Shown: piece by piece, positions 6,621 to 14,717 of the stretch
Numbering within the stretch: the first letter of the stretch is position 1
Layout of the letters: every line of letters starts with the position of its first letter
From: an uncultured Prevotellaceae bacterium
Lineage (GTDB): Bacteria > Bacteroidota > Bacteroidia > Bacteroidales > Bacteroidaceae
NCBI GenBank assembly: GCA_902775075.1
Contig: CACYKX010000037.1
Location: 1 to 17,880, forward strand
Direction of reading: 5' to 3'
DNA length: 17,880 bases
The notes under the pieces: generated by a model
The model's input: the letters and a program-made list of their open reading frames with translations, nothing else
What the model was told of the DNA's origin: nothing
Database searches by the model: none
Translations under genes and position numbers: made by a program

Positions 6621-9569
6621 ATGAAAATCGATGTATTCCACAAAAAGGCATCTTCTTTTCGGTATTTGATTGCCTTATTGATGCTATTCTGTTTAAACCT
6701 GTGTGCGACCCAAGTCTTTGCGCAAAATGTGAATGGAACTGTTAAAGACGAGAATGGGGATCCCCTAGGTGGAGTGACCGTGACCATTAAGAACGGTCCT
6801 ACCGGTGTAGGTACTGTCACCGATATGGATGGCAATTACTCGATAAAGGCGAACAACGGCCAGACCTTACTTTTCTCTTTCATAGGTTTCAAGACTGCAG
6901 AAAGAAAAGTAACAGGAAGCCAGCTATCCGTATCCATGGAACCTGACAACGAGAATCTGGATGAAGTCGTTGTTATTGGTTATGGCACCGCAACAAAGAA
7001 AGAGATAACAGGATCGGTGGCAACTATTGGTCGTGACGATATGAATGTCGGTACTTTCACCAATGCCATGGGGTTACTCCAGGGTAAGGTGGCTGGATTG
7101 TCAATTGTCAATCCTAATGGTGCTGACCCAACCGCTTCTTACGAGGTACTCCTTAGAGGAACCAATACTCTTTCGGCAGGACAGGGGCCATTAGTGATTA
7201 TTGATGGAGTTGTAGGAGCTGACATTCGAAATGTGAATTTTGAGGATGTCGAGTCGGTAGACGTTCTTAAGGATGGTAGCGCAGCCGCTATTTATGGTAC
7301 ACGCGGAACAAATGGTGTCATCATCGTAACAACAAAGCGTGCAAAAGCCGGACAGACGGAGGTCACCTACGATGGACAGCTGACCGTTTCCTCCGTGGCC
7401 CATAGGGCAAAGCCTCTCACAACATCACAATTCAAGGATGTGATAAACACTTACCGTCCAGAACTGAGCAACTACATCTATAACGGCGATACTGACTGGT
7501 TTGACGAAATTACACGCACACCTTTCAGCCACAAGCATACAATAGGTATCTCTGGCGGAAGCCAGCTGTTCTCTCATCACACATCTCTTAATTACGAGAA
7601 AAGCGAAGGGTTGCAGAAGAAAAACGACGTAGAAAAGATGATGGCGACAACTAATATCCGTCAGAAGCTTTTCGATGGCTGGTTGGATATTGACTATAAC
7701 TTATCAATAGTGCACCGTGCTTATACTCCCTCGTTAACTTCCGCTTTCCAGCAGGCATTTACTCACAACCCCACAGAGTCTGTCTACGACCCGACGAACA
7801 CAGAAGCTGGTGGCTATAGCCGCACTGTGGCTATGGAATATTACAACCCTGTCGCAATGGTTAATGAGAGAAGTGCCAAGACAAAGGATGACAACTATGG
7901 CGGCAATATACGTTTGTCGTTAAACATAAAGCCCATTCCGGGACTTAAGTGGGATAATTTTATTGCTTTCAACAAAGAAGCTACAGAGAATCATACCTAT
8001 TATTCTCACTACTATCCTTCTTTAATCGGAACCAATGGACAAGCTACGATAGAGGATTACCATTGGACCGATCGTCAGTATGAGTCAACTTTGAACTATA
8101 ACCATGAATTTGGCAAGCACTCCTTACAGGCTCTTTTAGGCTATACCTACGAGTACAGTAAAAACAACACCCACAAATCGACTAACAATGGATTCGATTT
8201 TGATGATCTTTATACCAACGATATAGGTTCAGGCACGGGTCTTACAAAAGGAACTGCAAGCATGTACTCATACAAGGAGTCAAATAAGTACATTGGCTTC
8301 TTTGGCCGCGTGATGTACAATTACGACCAGCGTTACCTTCTCAGCTTAAGCTTGCGCCGCGATGGAAGCAGCCGGTTTGGCGCAGACCAGAAATGGGGAT
8401 GGTTCCCCGCTGTTAGCTTAGGTTGGCGTATCAGCCGTGAGGCTTTCATGCAAAATATAAAGTGGATCGACGACCTTAAGCTGCGCGTTGGGTATGGTGA
8501 GACTGGCAACCAAGACTTTGCCAACTACAAGTCATTGATGCTGATGGGCGTTGCTGGAAAGTTCTATTATAATGGCAGTTGGATAAACACATATCAGCCT
8601 GTGAGCAATGCCAATCCTAACTTGCAATGGGAAAAGAAAAAAGAGTTTAACGTTGGTGTAGATTTCTCCGCTCTGGGAGGACGTATCACTACAACTCTTG
8701 ATTATTATTATCGTCACACGACCAACTTGCTTTACAACTATTCAGTTCCTACACCTCCCTACGTGTATGATGAACTCTTCACTAATGTTGGCGAGATTAC
8801 CAATCAGGGTATTGAACTTACAATAGGAGCCATTCCTGTGAAGACTCATGACTTCATGTGGAGTACTACATACACACTCTCACACAACAAGAATAAACTC
8901 AAGAAGTTTACTAACGATGAATTCCAGAATGGTACGTACCGGGTGGGTTGGTCACACTCTGCTGCCGCCTACACACAACGTCTTATAGAAGGACAAAGTC
9001 TTGGTACTTTCTACGGTCCGAAATTTGTTGGTATTGAGAATGGAGCTGAAGTCCTTGAGGGACAGGATGAGGATGGAAGTGTTCCTGAAAATGACTGGAT
9101 AAAGATCGGTAATGCCTATCCCGATGTACAGATGGGATGGAGTAATACTTTCACCTACAAGCATTGGGATCTCAGCTTCTCCCTCCGTGCTTCTATCGGT
9201 GGTGATGTTCTCAATCAGTATGCCATGGAATACGAGAATCTCGGTTCTCTGGGTCTTCGTAATATCTCCCAGAAATGGCTCGACCACACAGAATTCACTT
9301 CCACGAAATATAAATACTCATCAAAGTACGTGGAAGATGCTTCATACTTGAAGATGGACAACCTCTCTCTCGGTTATACCTTCATACTTAACAAAACGTT
9401 CATAAAGCGCGTAAAGTTGTCTTTCACAGCACAGAACGTGTTCTGCATCACAGGATACAGCGGTGTTGACCCTGAGGTCGCCCTCAGCGGATTGGAGCCT
9501 GGAATAGAGAGCATGAGCTACTATCCCCGTACCACAGACTTCACTTTTGGCCTTAACATTACTTTTTAA
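6621..9569 (+). CDS. SusC-like TonB-dependent outer-membrane receptor
   Basis: This full-length 982-residue receptor imports the locus ligand across the outer membrane with energy from TonB-ExbB-ExbD. A signal peptide (1-35, ending FAQ) is followed by a carboxypeptidase-regulatory-like beta-sandwich (about 36-110), a TonB-box region (LDEVVVIGYGT, 113-123), the plug domain (about 125-240, with VIIDGVVGADIRN and GTNGVIIVTTKR) and a beta-barrel ending in the aromatic DFTFGLNITF typical of outer-membrane proteins. The SusD-like partner starts 10 nt after its stop. The 72-nt gap before it shows no promoter match, so it is probably co-transcribed with ribokinase and permease. Only the N-terminal and plug regions can be compared with the truncated receptor at 1018, and these are clearly different sequences, so this is not a recent duplicate. 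Confidence 0.95.
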   Translation: MKIDVFHKKASSFRYLIALLMLFCLNLCATQVFAQNVNGTVKDENGDPLGGVTVTIKNGPTGVGTVTDMDGNYSIKANNGQTLLFSFIGFKTAERKVTGSQLSVSMEPDNENLDEVVVIGYGTATKKEITGSVATIGRDDMNVGTFTNAMGLLQGKVAGLSIVNPNGADPTASYEVLLRGTNTLSAGQGPLVIIDGVVGADIRNVNFEDVESVDVLKDGSAAAIYGTRGTNGVIIVTTKRAKAGQTEVTYDGQLTVSSVAHRAKPLTTSQFKDVINTYRPELSNYIYNGDTDWFDEITRTPFSHKHTIGISGGSQLFSHHTSLNYEKSEGLQKKNDVEKMMATTNIRQKLFDGWLDIDYNLSIVHRAYTPSLTSAFQQAFTHNPTESVYDPTNTEAGGYSRTVAMEYYNPVAMVNERSAKTKDDNYGGNIRLSLNIKPIPGLKWDNFIAFNKEATENHTYYSHYYPSLIGTNGQATIEDYHWTDRQYESTLNYNHEFGKHSLQALLGYTYEYSKNNTHKSTNNGFDFDDLYTNDIGSGTGLTKGTASMYSYKESNKYIGFFGRVMYNYDQRYLLSLSLRRDGSSRFGADQKWGWFPAVSLGWRISREAFMQNIKWIDDLKLRVGYGETGNQDFANYKSLMLMGVAGKFYYNGSWINTYQPVSNANPNLQWEKKKEFNVGVDFSALGGRITTTLDYYYRHTTNLLYNYSVPTPPYVYDELFTNVGEITNQGIELTIGAIPVKTHDFMWSTTYTLSHNKNKLKKFTNDEFQNGTYRVGWSHSAAAYTQRLIEGQSLGTFYGPKFVGIENGAEVLEGQDEDGSVPENDWIKIGNAYPDVQMGWSNTFTYKHWDLSFSLRASIGGDVLNQYAMEYENLGSLGLRNISQKWLDHTEFTSTKYKYSSKYVEDASYLKMDNLSLGYTFILNKTFIKRVKLSFTAQNVFCITGYSGVDPEVALSGLEPGIESMSYYPRTTDFTFGLNITF

Positions 9570-9579
9570 TTGAGAAAAA

Positions 9580-11109
9580 ATGAAAAAACTGTATATTTTC
9601 TTTTCAGCTGCATTAGCAATGCTTTGCGGTTGTACCAATCTTGATGAAGAGGTCTACTCAAACAAGGATATGGATCATTTCTTCACCAACGAGCAAGAAC
9701 TCATCTCGAATGCCGGCCGTGCCTATACCAAGATGCAAGGCTTCAATGGTGAGCAAAGCTTGTGGACGCTTTTGCTGCAGGCGTCTGATGAGTGTGCAGT
9801 TCCGGCGCATGGTGGCGAATGGTATAGTAACGGACGGTATGAAGAGGTACAGACCAACAACATTCCTTCTACGAATAAGCTCGTAAAGAAAGGCTGGGAC
9901 TGGATTTTCAACGGTATCGCCGCTTGCAATGAAATTATCTATGAGACAGAGCTCTCGTCTGTGGAGTTTGAAGCTAAGGATAAGATTCTTGCAGAGATAC
10001 GTGTGCTGCGTTGCTTCTACTACTATGAAGCAATAAGCGGATGGGGCAATGTACCTTTCACGGAAGACTACACCGAGACTGGATACCCCAAGCAGAAGTC
10101 GCGTAAGGAAGTGTATGACATCATCGAACAGGAAATCAAGGACAACATCCAGTACCTTGACGCTGCTCCTTCTAAAGAAAATTATGGCCGAATTACTCAA
10201 GCTGCCGCTTATACCCTACTTGCCAAGATGTATCTAAACTCAGAGGCTTGGTTTGGTACAGCCCGTTGGCAAGAGGCTGCTGACGCCTGCAAGCATATTA
10301 TAGATTCTGGCAACTACATCATCGAGGACAACTATGACACTAACTTCAACATCAACGATGATCAATCCAAGGAAAATATATTTGCCATAGTTTACGATAG
10401 AACATACACATCCACTGGTTCTACAGCATTCTACTTGCATACCCTTACTTTGGAGCCTGCTTCGGAAGCTACTTTCAACCTGCATGCTGGTCCTTGGGCT
10501 GGATTCCTGTGCGAGCCCGACTTCTTCCAGACTTACGACCCTGCAGACAAGCGTCTTGCACAGTCTTGGCTGTATGGTGAGCAGTACTCGTATACCGGAG
10601 AAGATCTGGGGTTTGCTTACGAGCCTGTATTCGATGAGTCAAAATACTACAACGCAAATGGTGGACGTGGTGACTACGACGGAGCACGCTGCCGTAAATG
10701 GGCTCCACAGACCGATGGCTCCATTACGAGCTACGACATCAGCCAGGATAATGACTTTGCCATCTTCCGGTATGCAGATGTTGTTTTGATGTATGTCGAA
10801 TCTCTCGTACGTCAAGGTAAGAGCGCCGAGGCTGCAGCTGTTCCCGATTTCCAAAAAATACGCACAAGAGCTGGACTTAAGCCTTATACTGCTAGCGAGT
10901 TGACTCTCGATGAGCTATATAAAGAACGCGGACGCGAAATGGCATGGGAAGGATGGAAACATGAGGACATGATACGCTTCGGAACATACCTGAAGAAGCA
11001 TTGGGCTCATCCAGACCAGAGCACAGAAACATGGCGTAACCTGTTCCCCATTCCTGCAGATGCAATCAATGCTAATCCTAACTTGAAACAGAACGAAGGT
11101 TATAACTGA
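9580..11109 (+). CDS. SusD/RagB-like surface ligand-binding lipoprotein
   Basis: The 509-residue lipoprotein is predicted to sit on the cell surface as the lid of the SusC receptor. It has a type II signal peptide with lipobox LCGC and lipidated Cys18, and an acidic stretch (TNLDEEVYS) right after it, as in surface-exported Bacteroidota lipoproteins. SusD-family marks include WDWIFNGIAACNEIIYE (about 108-124), EIRVLRCFYYYEAISGWGNVPF (helical TPR-like region) and the C-terminal DELYKERGREMAWEGWKHEDMIRFG. It starts 10 nt after the SusC stop. SusD proteins decide which ligand is captured but diverge quickly, so the ligand cannot be read from the sequence. Confidence 0.95.
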   Translation: MKKLYIFFSAALAMLCGCTNLDEEVYSNKDMDHFFTNEQELISNAGRAYTKMQGFNGEQSLWTLLLQASDECAVPAHGGEWYSNGRYEEVQTNNIPSTNKLVKKGWDWIFNGIAACNEIIYETELSSVEFEAKDKILAEIRVLRCFYYYEAISGWGNVPFTEDYTETGYPKQKSRKEVYDIIEQEIKDNIQYLDAAPSKENYGRITQAAAYTLLAKMYLNSEAWFGTARWQEAADACKHIIDSGNYIIEDNYDTNFNINDDQSKENIFAIVYDRTYTSTGSTAFYLHTLTLEPASEATFNLHAGPWAGFLCEPDFFQTYDPADKRLAQSWLYGEQYSYTGEDLGFAYEPVFDESKYYNANGGRGDYDGARCRKWAPQTDGSITSYDISQDNDFAIFRYADVVLMYVESLVRQGKSAEAAAVPDFQKIRTRAGLKPYTASELTLDELYKERGREMAWEGWKHEDMIRFGTYLKKHWAHPDQSTETWRNLFPIPADAINANPNLKQNEGYN

Positions 11110-11138
11110 TAACAAAGCGTAAATTGGAGATATCAACA

Positions 11139-13094
11139 ATGAGAAAGACTTTATTTTTCATCCTCTTTATTCTGTGTCTGCAGCCTATGCAGGCACAGAA
11201 AATTTCAAAAGCTGAACTAAAGGATAAGATTGCCGGTGCTTGGCTTGGGCAGATGGTAGGAAATATATATGGTCTGCCACATGAGAACAAATATATTGAC
11301 GACCCAGCACCAGAGTCTCGTTTTCCATTTGGATATACAAAGAATCTCGCAAAGTTGGAAAAGTACAATGGCGCTTTTTCCGATGATGACACAGATATGG
11401 AATATATCTATCTGGCTACAATGGAGAAATATGGAATCGAACCCACTTATACTCAAATGCGTGACATGTGGATGGCTCACGTCCGTGATCGCGTTTGGCT
11501 TGCCAACCGTGCTGCCGTGGGCCTAATGCATTACGGTTTCACTCCGCCTTTTACAGGTGACAAACTCTACAACCCTCATTGGTATCAGATAGATCCGCAA
11601 CTCATTAATGAAATTTGGGGTTATACGGCCCCTGGAATGGTCCATTATGCTGCTGAGAAAAGCCGTTGGGCAGCTCGCATTACAAGTGATTCCTGGGCTA
11701 TCAGTCCTACTGTATTGTATGGAGCAATGTTTGCCAAGGCATTCTTCTGCAATGATGTGAGACAACTTATCAAGGAGGGGCTTAAGGAACTGCCTAAAGA
11801 AGATCGTTTCACACAAGGTGTTTTGAAGGCTATCAGATTGCACGACCAATATCCCAACGACTGGGTGAAAGTGCGTCAGATCATGGCTAAAGAATTCTAT
11901 ATCGATGAGAATCCCATGACTAAGACCATCTGGAATGCTGACCTCAATGGTATCATGGGTGTGTTGGCTATGCTCTATGGCAACAACGATTTCCAACGTA
12001 CTCTTGACCTCGCCTGCGCACTGGGCTTCGATTGTGACAATCAGGCAGCAACCATTTCTGGACTCATGGCTGTCATTCATGGTGCCAGCTGGCTACCTAA
12101 GAATCTGACTATGCCTATAAAAGGTTGGACCAAGCCTTTTAATGACCGCTATATCAACATTACTCGCTATGACATGCCTGATGCTTCAATTGAGGATATG
12201 ATAGAACGTACATACAAACAGGCGTTGAATGTAATAGTCAAAAATGGCGGTAAGATCAAAGGCGATTACGTCTACATTAATCCCAAAGCCATTTTCACGC
12301 CGCCTATGGAATTCAGCGTCGGTCCTGCACCTGTATTGGAATTGGGTGAAAAGAGCGATTATTCCTTTGCATGCGTTACGAATGAGATGTACAACTGGAA
12401 AATGATTGAGGGGAAACTGCCCTCAGGCATTGTCTTTGTAAAAGGTAAATTACTGGGTACACCTCAGGAAACAGGATCGTTCCCTATAACGCTTGAACTG
12501 AGTTCGAAAGACAAAACCATCAAGAAGGATTTTACGATCATCGTCAAACCAAAGAACATCGCTCTGACGGCCGATACTATTTATGCCAACATACGAAAAC
12601 TCAACAAGGCCGTTCTTGATTCCTGCTGGATAACGTTCGGCCAGCCTATGTATGCAGACAGTGTAAACGTTATCAACGATGGCATAATACGAGGAGAAGG
12701 CTCCGTATTTTACTCTCTGGCAGCTAAGAGCAACTTACCTAAGATAGACTATTTCGGATATGGCTGGAAAGAGCCGAAGACAATTGGAATGCTTCAGCTC
12801 AACATGGGTTGCCTAGAAGAGTTTGGTGGTTGGTTCTCATCTTTGAGCATCCAGTATCTGGGCGATGACAACCATTGGTATGATGTGGGAAAATTCACAT
12901 CTGTTCCATATTTGCCAAAAACAGATATCGTATTCTTCCAACCACATTTTGCGCAATATTTATTCCAGTTCAAGCCTGTAAAGACAAAAGGTATACGCAT
13001 CTTGTTCGACGATAAGGTACAGGATCATTGGAATAAATACACTAAACATGTGTCATCTTTTATATCAATCACTGAATTAGGCGTTTATGAATAA
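11139..13094 (+). CDS. Exported ADP-ribosylglycohydrolase-fold protein with Ig-like and discoidin-like C-terminal domains (copy A)
   Basis: The ATG at 11139 gives 651 residues with a signal peptide (1-20, ending MQAQ); a TTG at 11124 is in frame but less likely. Residues about 24-370 match the DraG/ARH (ADP-ribosylglycohydrolase) fold. KIAGAWLGQMVGNIYGLP opens the domain, SDDDTDM (81-87) is the N-terminal metal motif, and DCDN (298-301) followed by ISGLMAVIHG is the C-terminal one. The classical enzymes use these Asp residues to hold Mg2+ and cleave N- or O-glycosidic bonds to ADP-ribose. Residues about 395-470 resemble a putative-Ig (He_PIG) domain (WKMIEGKLPSGIVFVKGKLL). About 475-651 look like a discoidin-like (F5/8 type C) sandwich that may bind sugar. 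It starts 29 nt after SusD and its end overlaps the next gene by 8 nt. Export is unusual for a family best known inside cells. Confidence 0.85.
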   Translation: MRKTLFFILFILCLQPMQAQKISKAELKDKIAGAWLGQMVGNIYGLPHENKYIDDPAPESRFPFGYTKNLAKLEKYNGAFSDDDTDMEYIYLATMEKYGIEPTYTQMRDMWMAHVRDRVWLANRAAVGLMHYGFTPPFTGDKLYNPHWYQIDPQLINEIWGYTAPGMVHYAAEKSRWAARITSDSWAISPTVLYGAMFAKAFFCNDVRQLIKEGLKELPKEDRFTQGVLKAIRLHDQYPNDWVKVRQIMAKEFYIDENPMTKTIWNADLNGIMGVLAMLYGNNDFQRTLDLACALGFDCDNQAATISGLMAVIHGASWLPKNLTMPIKGWTKPFNDRYINITRYDMPDASIEDMIERTYKQALNVIVKNGGKIKGDYVYINPKAIFTPPMEFSVGPAPVLELGEKSDYSFACVTNEMYNWKMIEGKLPSGIVFVKGKLLGTPQETGSFPITLELSSKDKTIKKDFTIIVKPKNIALTADTIYANIRKLNKAVLDSCWITFGQPMYADSVNVINDGIIRGEGSVFYSLAAKSNLPKIDYFGYGWKEPKTIGMLQLNMGCLEEFGGWFSSLSIQYLGDDNHWYDVGKFTSVPYLPKTDIVFFQPHFAQYLFQFKPVKTKGIRILFDDKVQDHWNKYTKHVSSFISITELGVYE

Positions 13095-14700
13095 TAATAG
13101 AAGAATATTCATTTTTGCAGTTATGTCAGCCGTTTTCGCAACGGCTGGCATAGCACAATCTGTGAAGCTCACCACCGACCAGCTTATGAATAAGATCAAA
13201 GGTGGTTGGGCAGGACAAACCATAGGTGTGGTCTTTGGAGCTCCATACGAGTTTAAATTTACTGGATCTTACGTTCAGGATTACCAGCCTGTACCTTGGA
13301 GCAGACATTATATTCTATATTGGTGGAACAAAAAGCCCGGTCTTTTTGATGATATTTACAATGATTGCACTTTTGTTGAGGCTTTCTCCCAATTGGGTAT
13401 CGACTGTACACAAAAACAACTTGGCCACCGTTTCGCCTACGCTGATTATCATTTGGCTCATGCCAATCAGGCAGGACGTTACAACATACGGCAAGGAATC
13501 GAGCCACCCGAGTCTGGCAACTGGAGGAACAATCCTCACGCCGACGACCTTGACTTCCAAATAGAGGCCGACTTTATAGGCTTAATGACCCCTGCCATGG
13601 TCGGCCAGGCACAGCAGGTAGCTGACAAAGTTGGGCATATCATGAACAGCGGTGACGGATTTTACGGTGGTGCCTTTGTAGCGGCAATGTACAGCAGTGC
13701 ATTTTACCTCAATACACCGAAAGAAATTATCACTGCAGCTTTGGCAACGATTCCACAGGAAAGCCAGTTCTATAAATGCATAAGCGATGTTGTAGCCTTC
13801 CACGATGCACACCCGCAAAATTGGAAAGACTGCTGGTTCATGCTTCAAGACAAATGGAATAAGGATGTAGGATGCCCCAAGGGCGTATTCCTAAGTTTCA
13901 ATATCGACGCTAAATTCAATTCCGCCCTCGTAGCCATGGCTATGCTCTATGGAAATGGCGACATCACTGAGACTCTGGATATCGCTGCCCGGGCAGGACA
14001 AGACTCTGACTGCAACCCTTCAACATGTGGAGGAGTGCTGGGAGTAATGCATGGATATGATAACATTCCTGCATTTTGGCTCGACCCACTGAAAGAAATC
14101 GAGGACTCGACCTTCCAAAATACGGATATGTCGCTGGCCAGATCCTACACCATGAGTTATGACCTTGCCTTGAAATATATCAAGCGTAATGGAGGAAAAA
14201 TCGGTAAGAAAGATGTTGAGATTCCTATCGTCAAAGCCCCTGTATTATCGCTGGAACAGAATTTCCCCAACACATATCCTCTTTTCCGTGAACGCAAGGA
14301 CTGTTTTGTAGACAAGGATTATGAATTCAACTTTGATGGCAATGGCTTCGTTATCTGGGGCAACCTTTGTTGTTTGAGGAATATCAACAAGGACTACATC
14401 AACCGTGTGTCCATCAGACACATTGGCTCAGAGGTGTTCAGCATGACTGAGCCCGACGACCCCTATGTTGCAAAAGTGGAGGTTTGGATAGACGGTAAAC
14501 TGGATTGCACGGCAGAGATGCCTATGAAAGGGCAAAATCGCAGAGTAGAGCCGGCATGGAAATACGATCTTCCAGAGGGACATCACAAGGTTGTGCTAAA
14601 ATGGCTGAACCCTGACCCGATGTATACCATCAGGATAAACGATATTCAATATTATTCAGCAAACCCGCAACACCCAAGATTTTACTCTAACTTGAATTGA
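13087..14700 (+). CDS. Exported ADP-ribosylglycohydrolase-family protein (copy B)
   Basis: The 537-residue protein has a signal peptide (1-24, ending GIAQ) and opens with DQLMNKIKGGWAGQTIGVVF, the start of the ADP-ribosylglycohydrolase domain (about 28-370). HANQAGRYNIRQGIEPPESG and NNPHADDLDFQIEADFIGLM mark a subfamily common in Bacteroidota. The C-terminal metal motif is well kept (DSDCN, Asp306 and Asp308, then GGVLGVMHG). At the N-terminal site it reads FDDIYND (87-93) where classical members have [ST]DD[TS][DE], so metal binding may differ. About residues 415-530 form a likely beta-sandwich (VEVWIDGKL, HHKVVLKWLN) that may bind ligand. It overlaps copy A by 8 nt (TATGAATAA), suggesting translational coupling. 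It is much closer to copy C than to copy A. The actual substrate is unknown. Confidence 0.87.
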   Translation: MNNNRRIFIFAVMSAVFATAGIAQSVKLTTDQLMNKIKGGWAGQTIGVVFGAPYEFKFTGSYVQDYQPVPWSRHYILYWWNKKPGLFDDIYNDCTFVEAFSQLGIDCTQKQLGHRFAYADYHLAHANQAGRYNIRQGIEPPESGNWRNNPHADDLDFQIEADFIGLMTPAMVGQAQQVADKVGHIMNSGDGFYGGAFVAAMYSSAFYLNTPKEIITAALATIPQESQFYKCISDVVAFHDAHPQNWKDCWFMLQDKWNKDVGCPKGVFLSFNIDAKFNSALVAMAMLYGNGDITETLDIAARAGQDSDCNPSTCGGVLGVMHGYDNIPAFWLDPLKEIEDSTFQNTDMSLARSYTMSYDLALKYIKRNGGKIGKKDVEIPIVKAPVLSLEQNFPNTYPLFRERKDCFVDKDYEFNFDGNGFVIWGNLCCLRNINKDYINRVSIRHIGSEVFSMTEPDDPYVAKVEVWIDGKLDCTAEMPMKGQNRRVEPAWKYDLPEGHHKVVLKWLNPDPMYTIRINDIQYYSANPQHPRFYSNLN

Positions 14701-14717
14701 TAAACACTGACATTACT

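Noticed and set aside
9658..10200. Long reverse-strand frame of 180 codons
   Set aside because: It lies fully antisense to the well-supported SusD gene and shows no family motifs; it is a codon-composition shadow.
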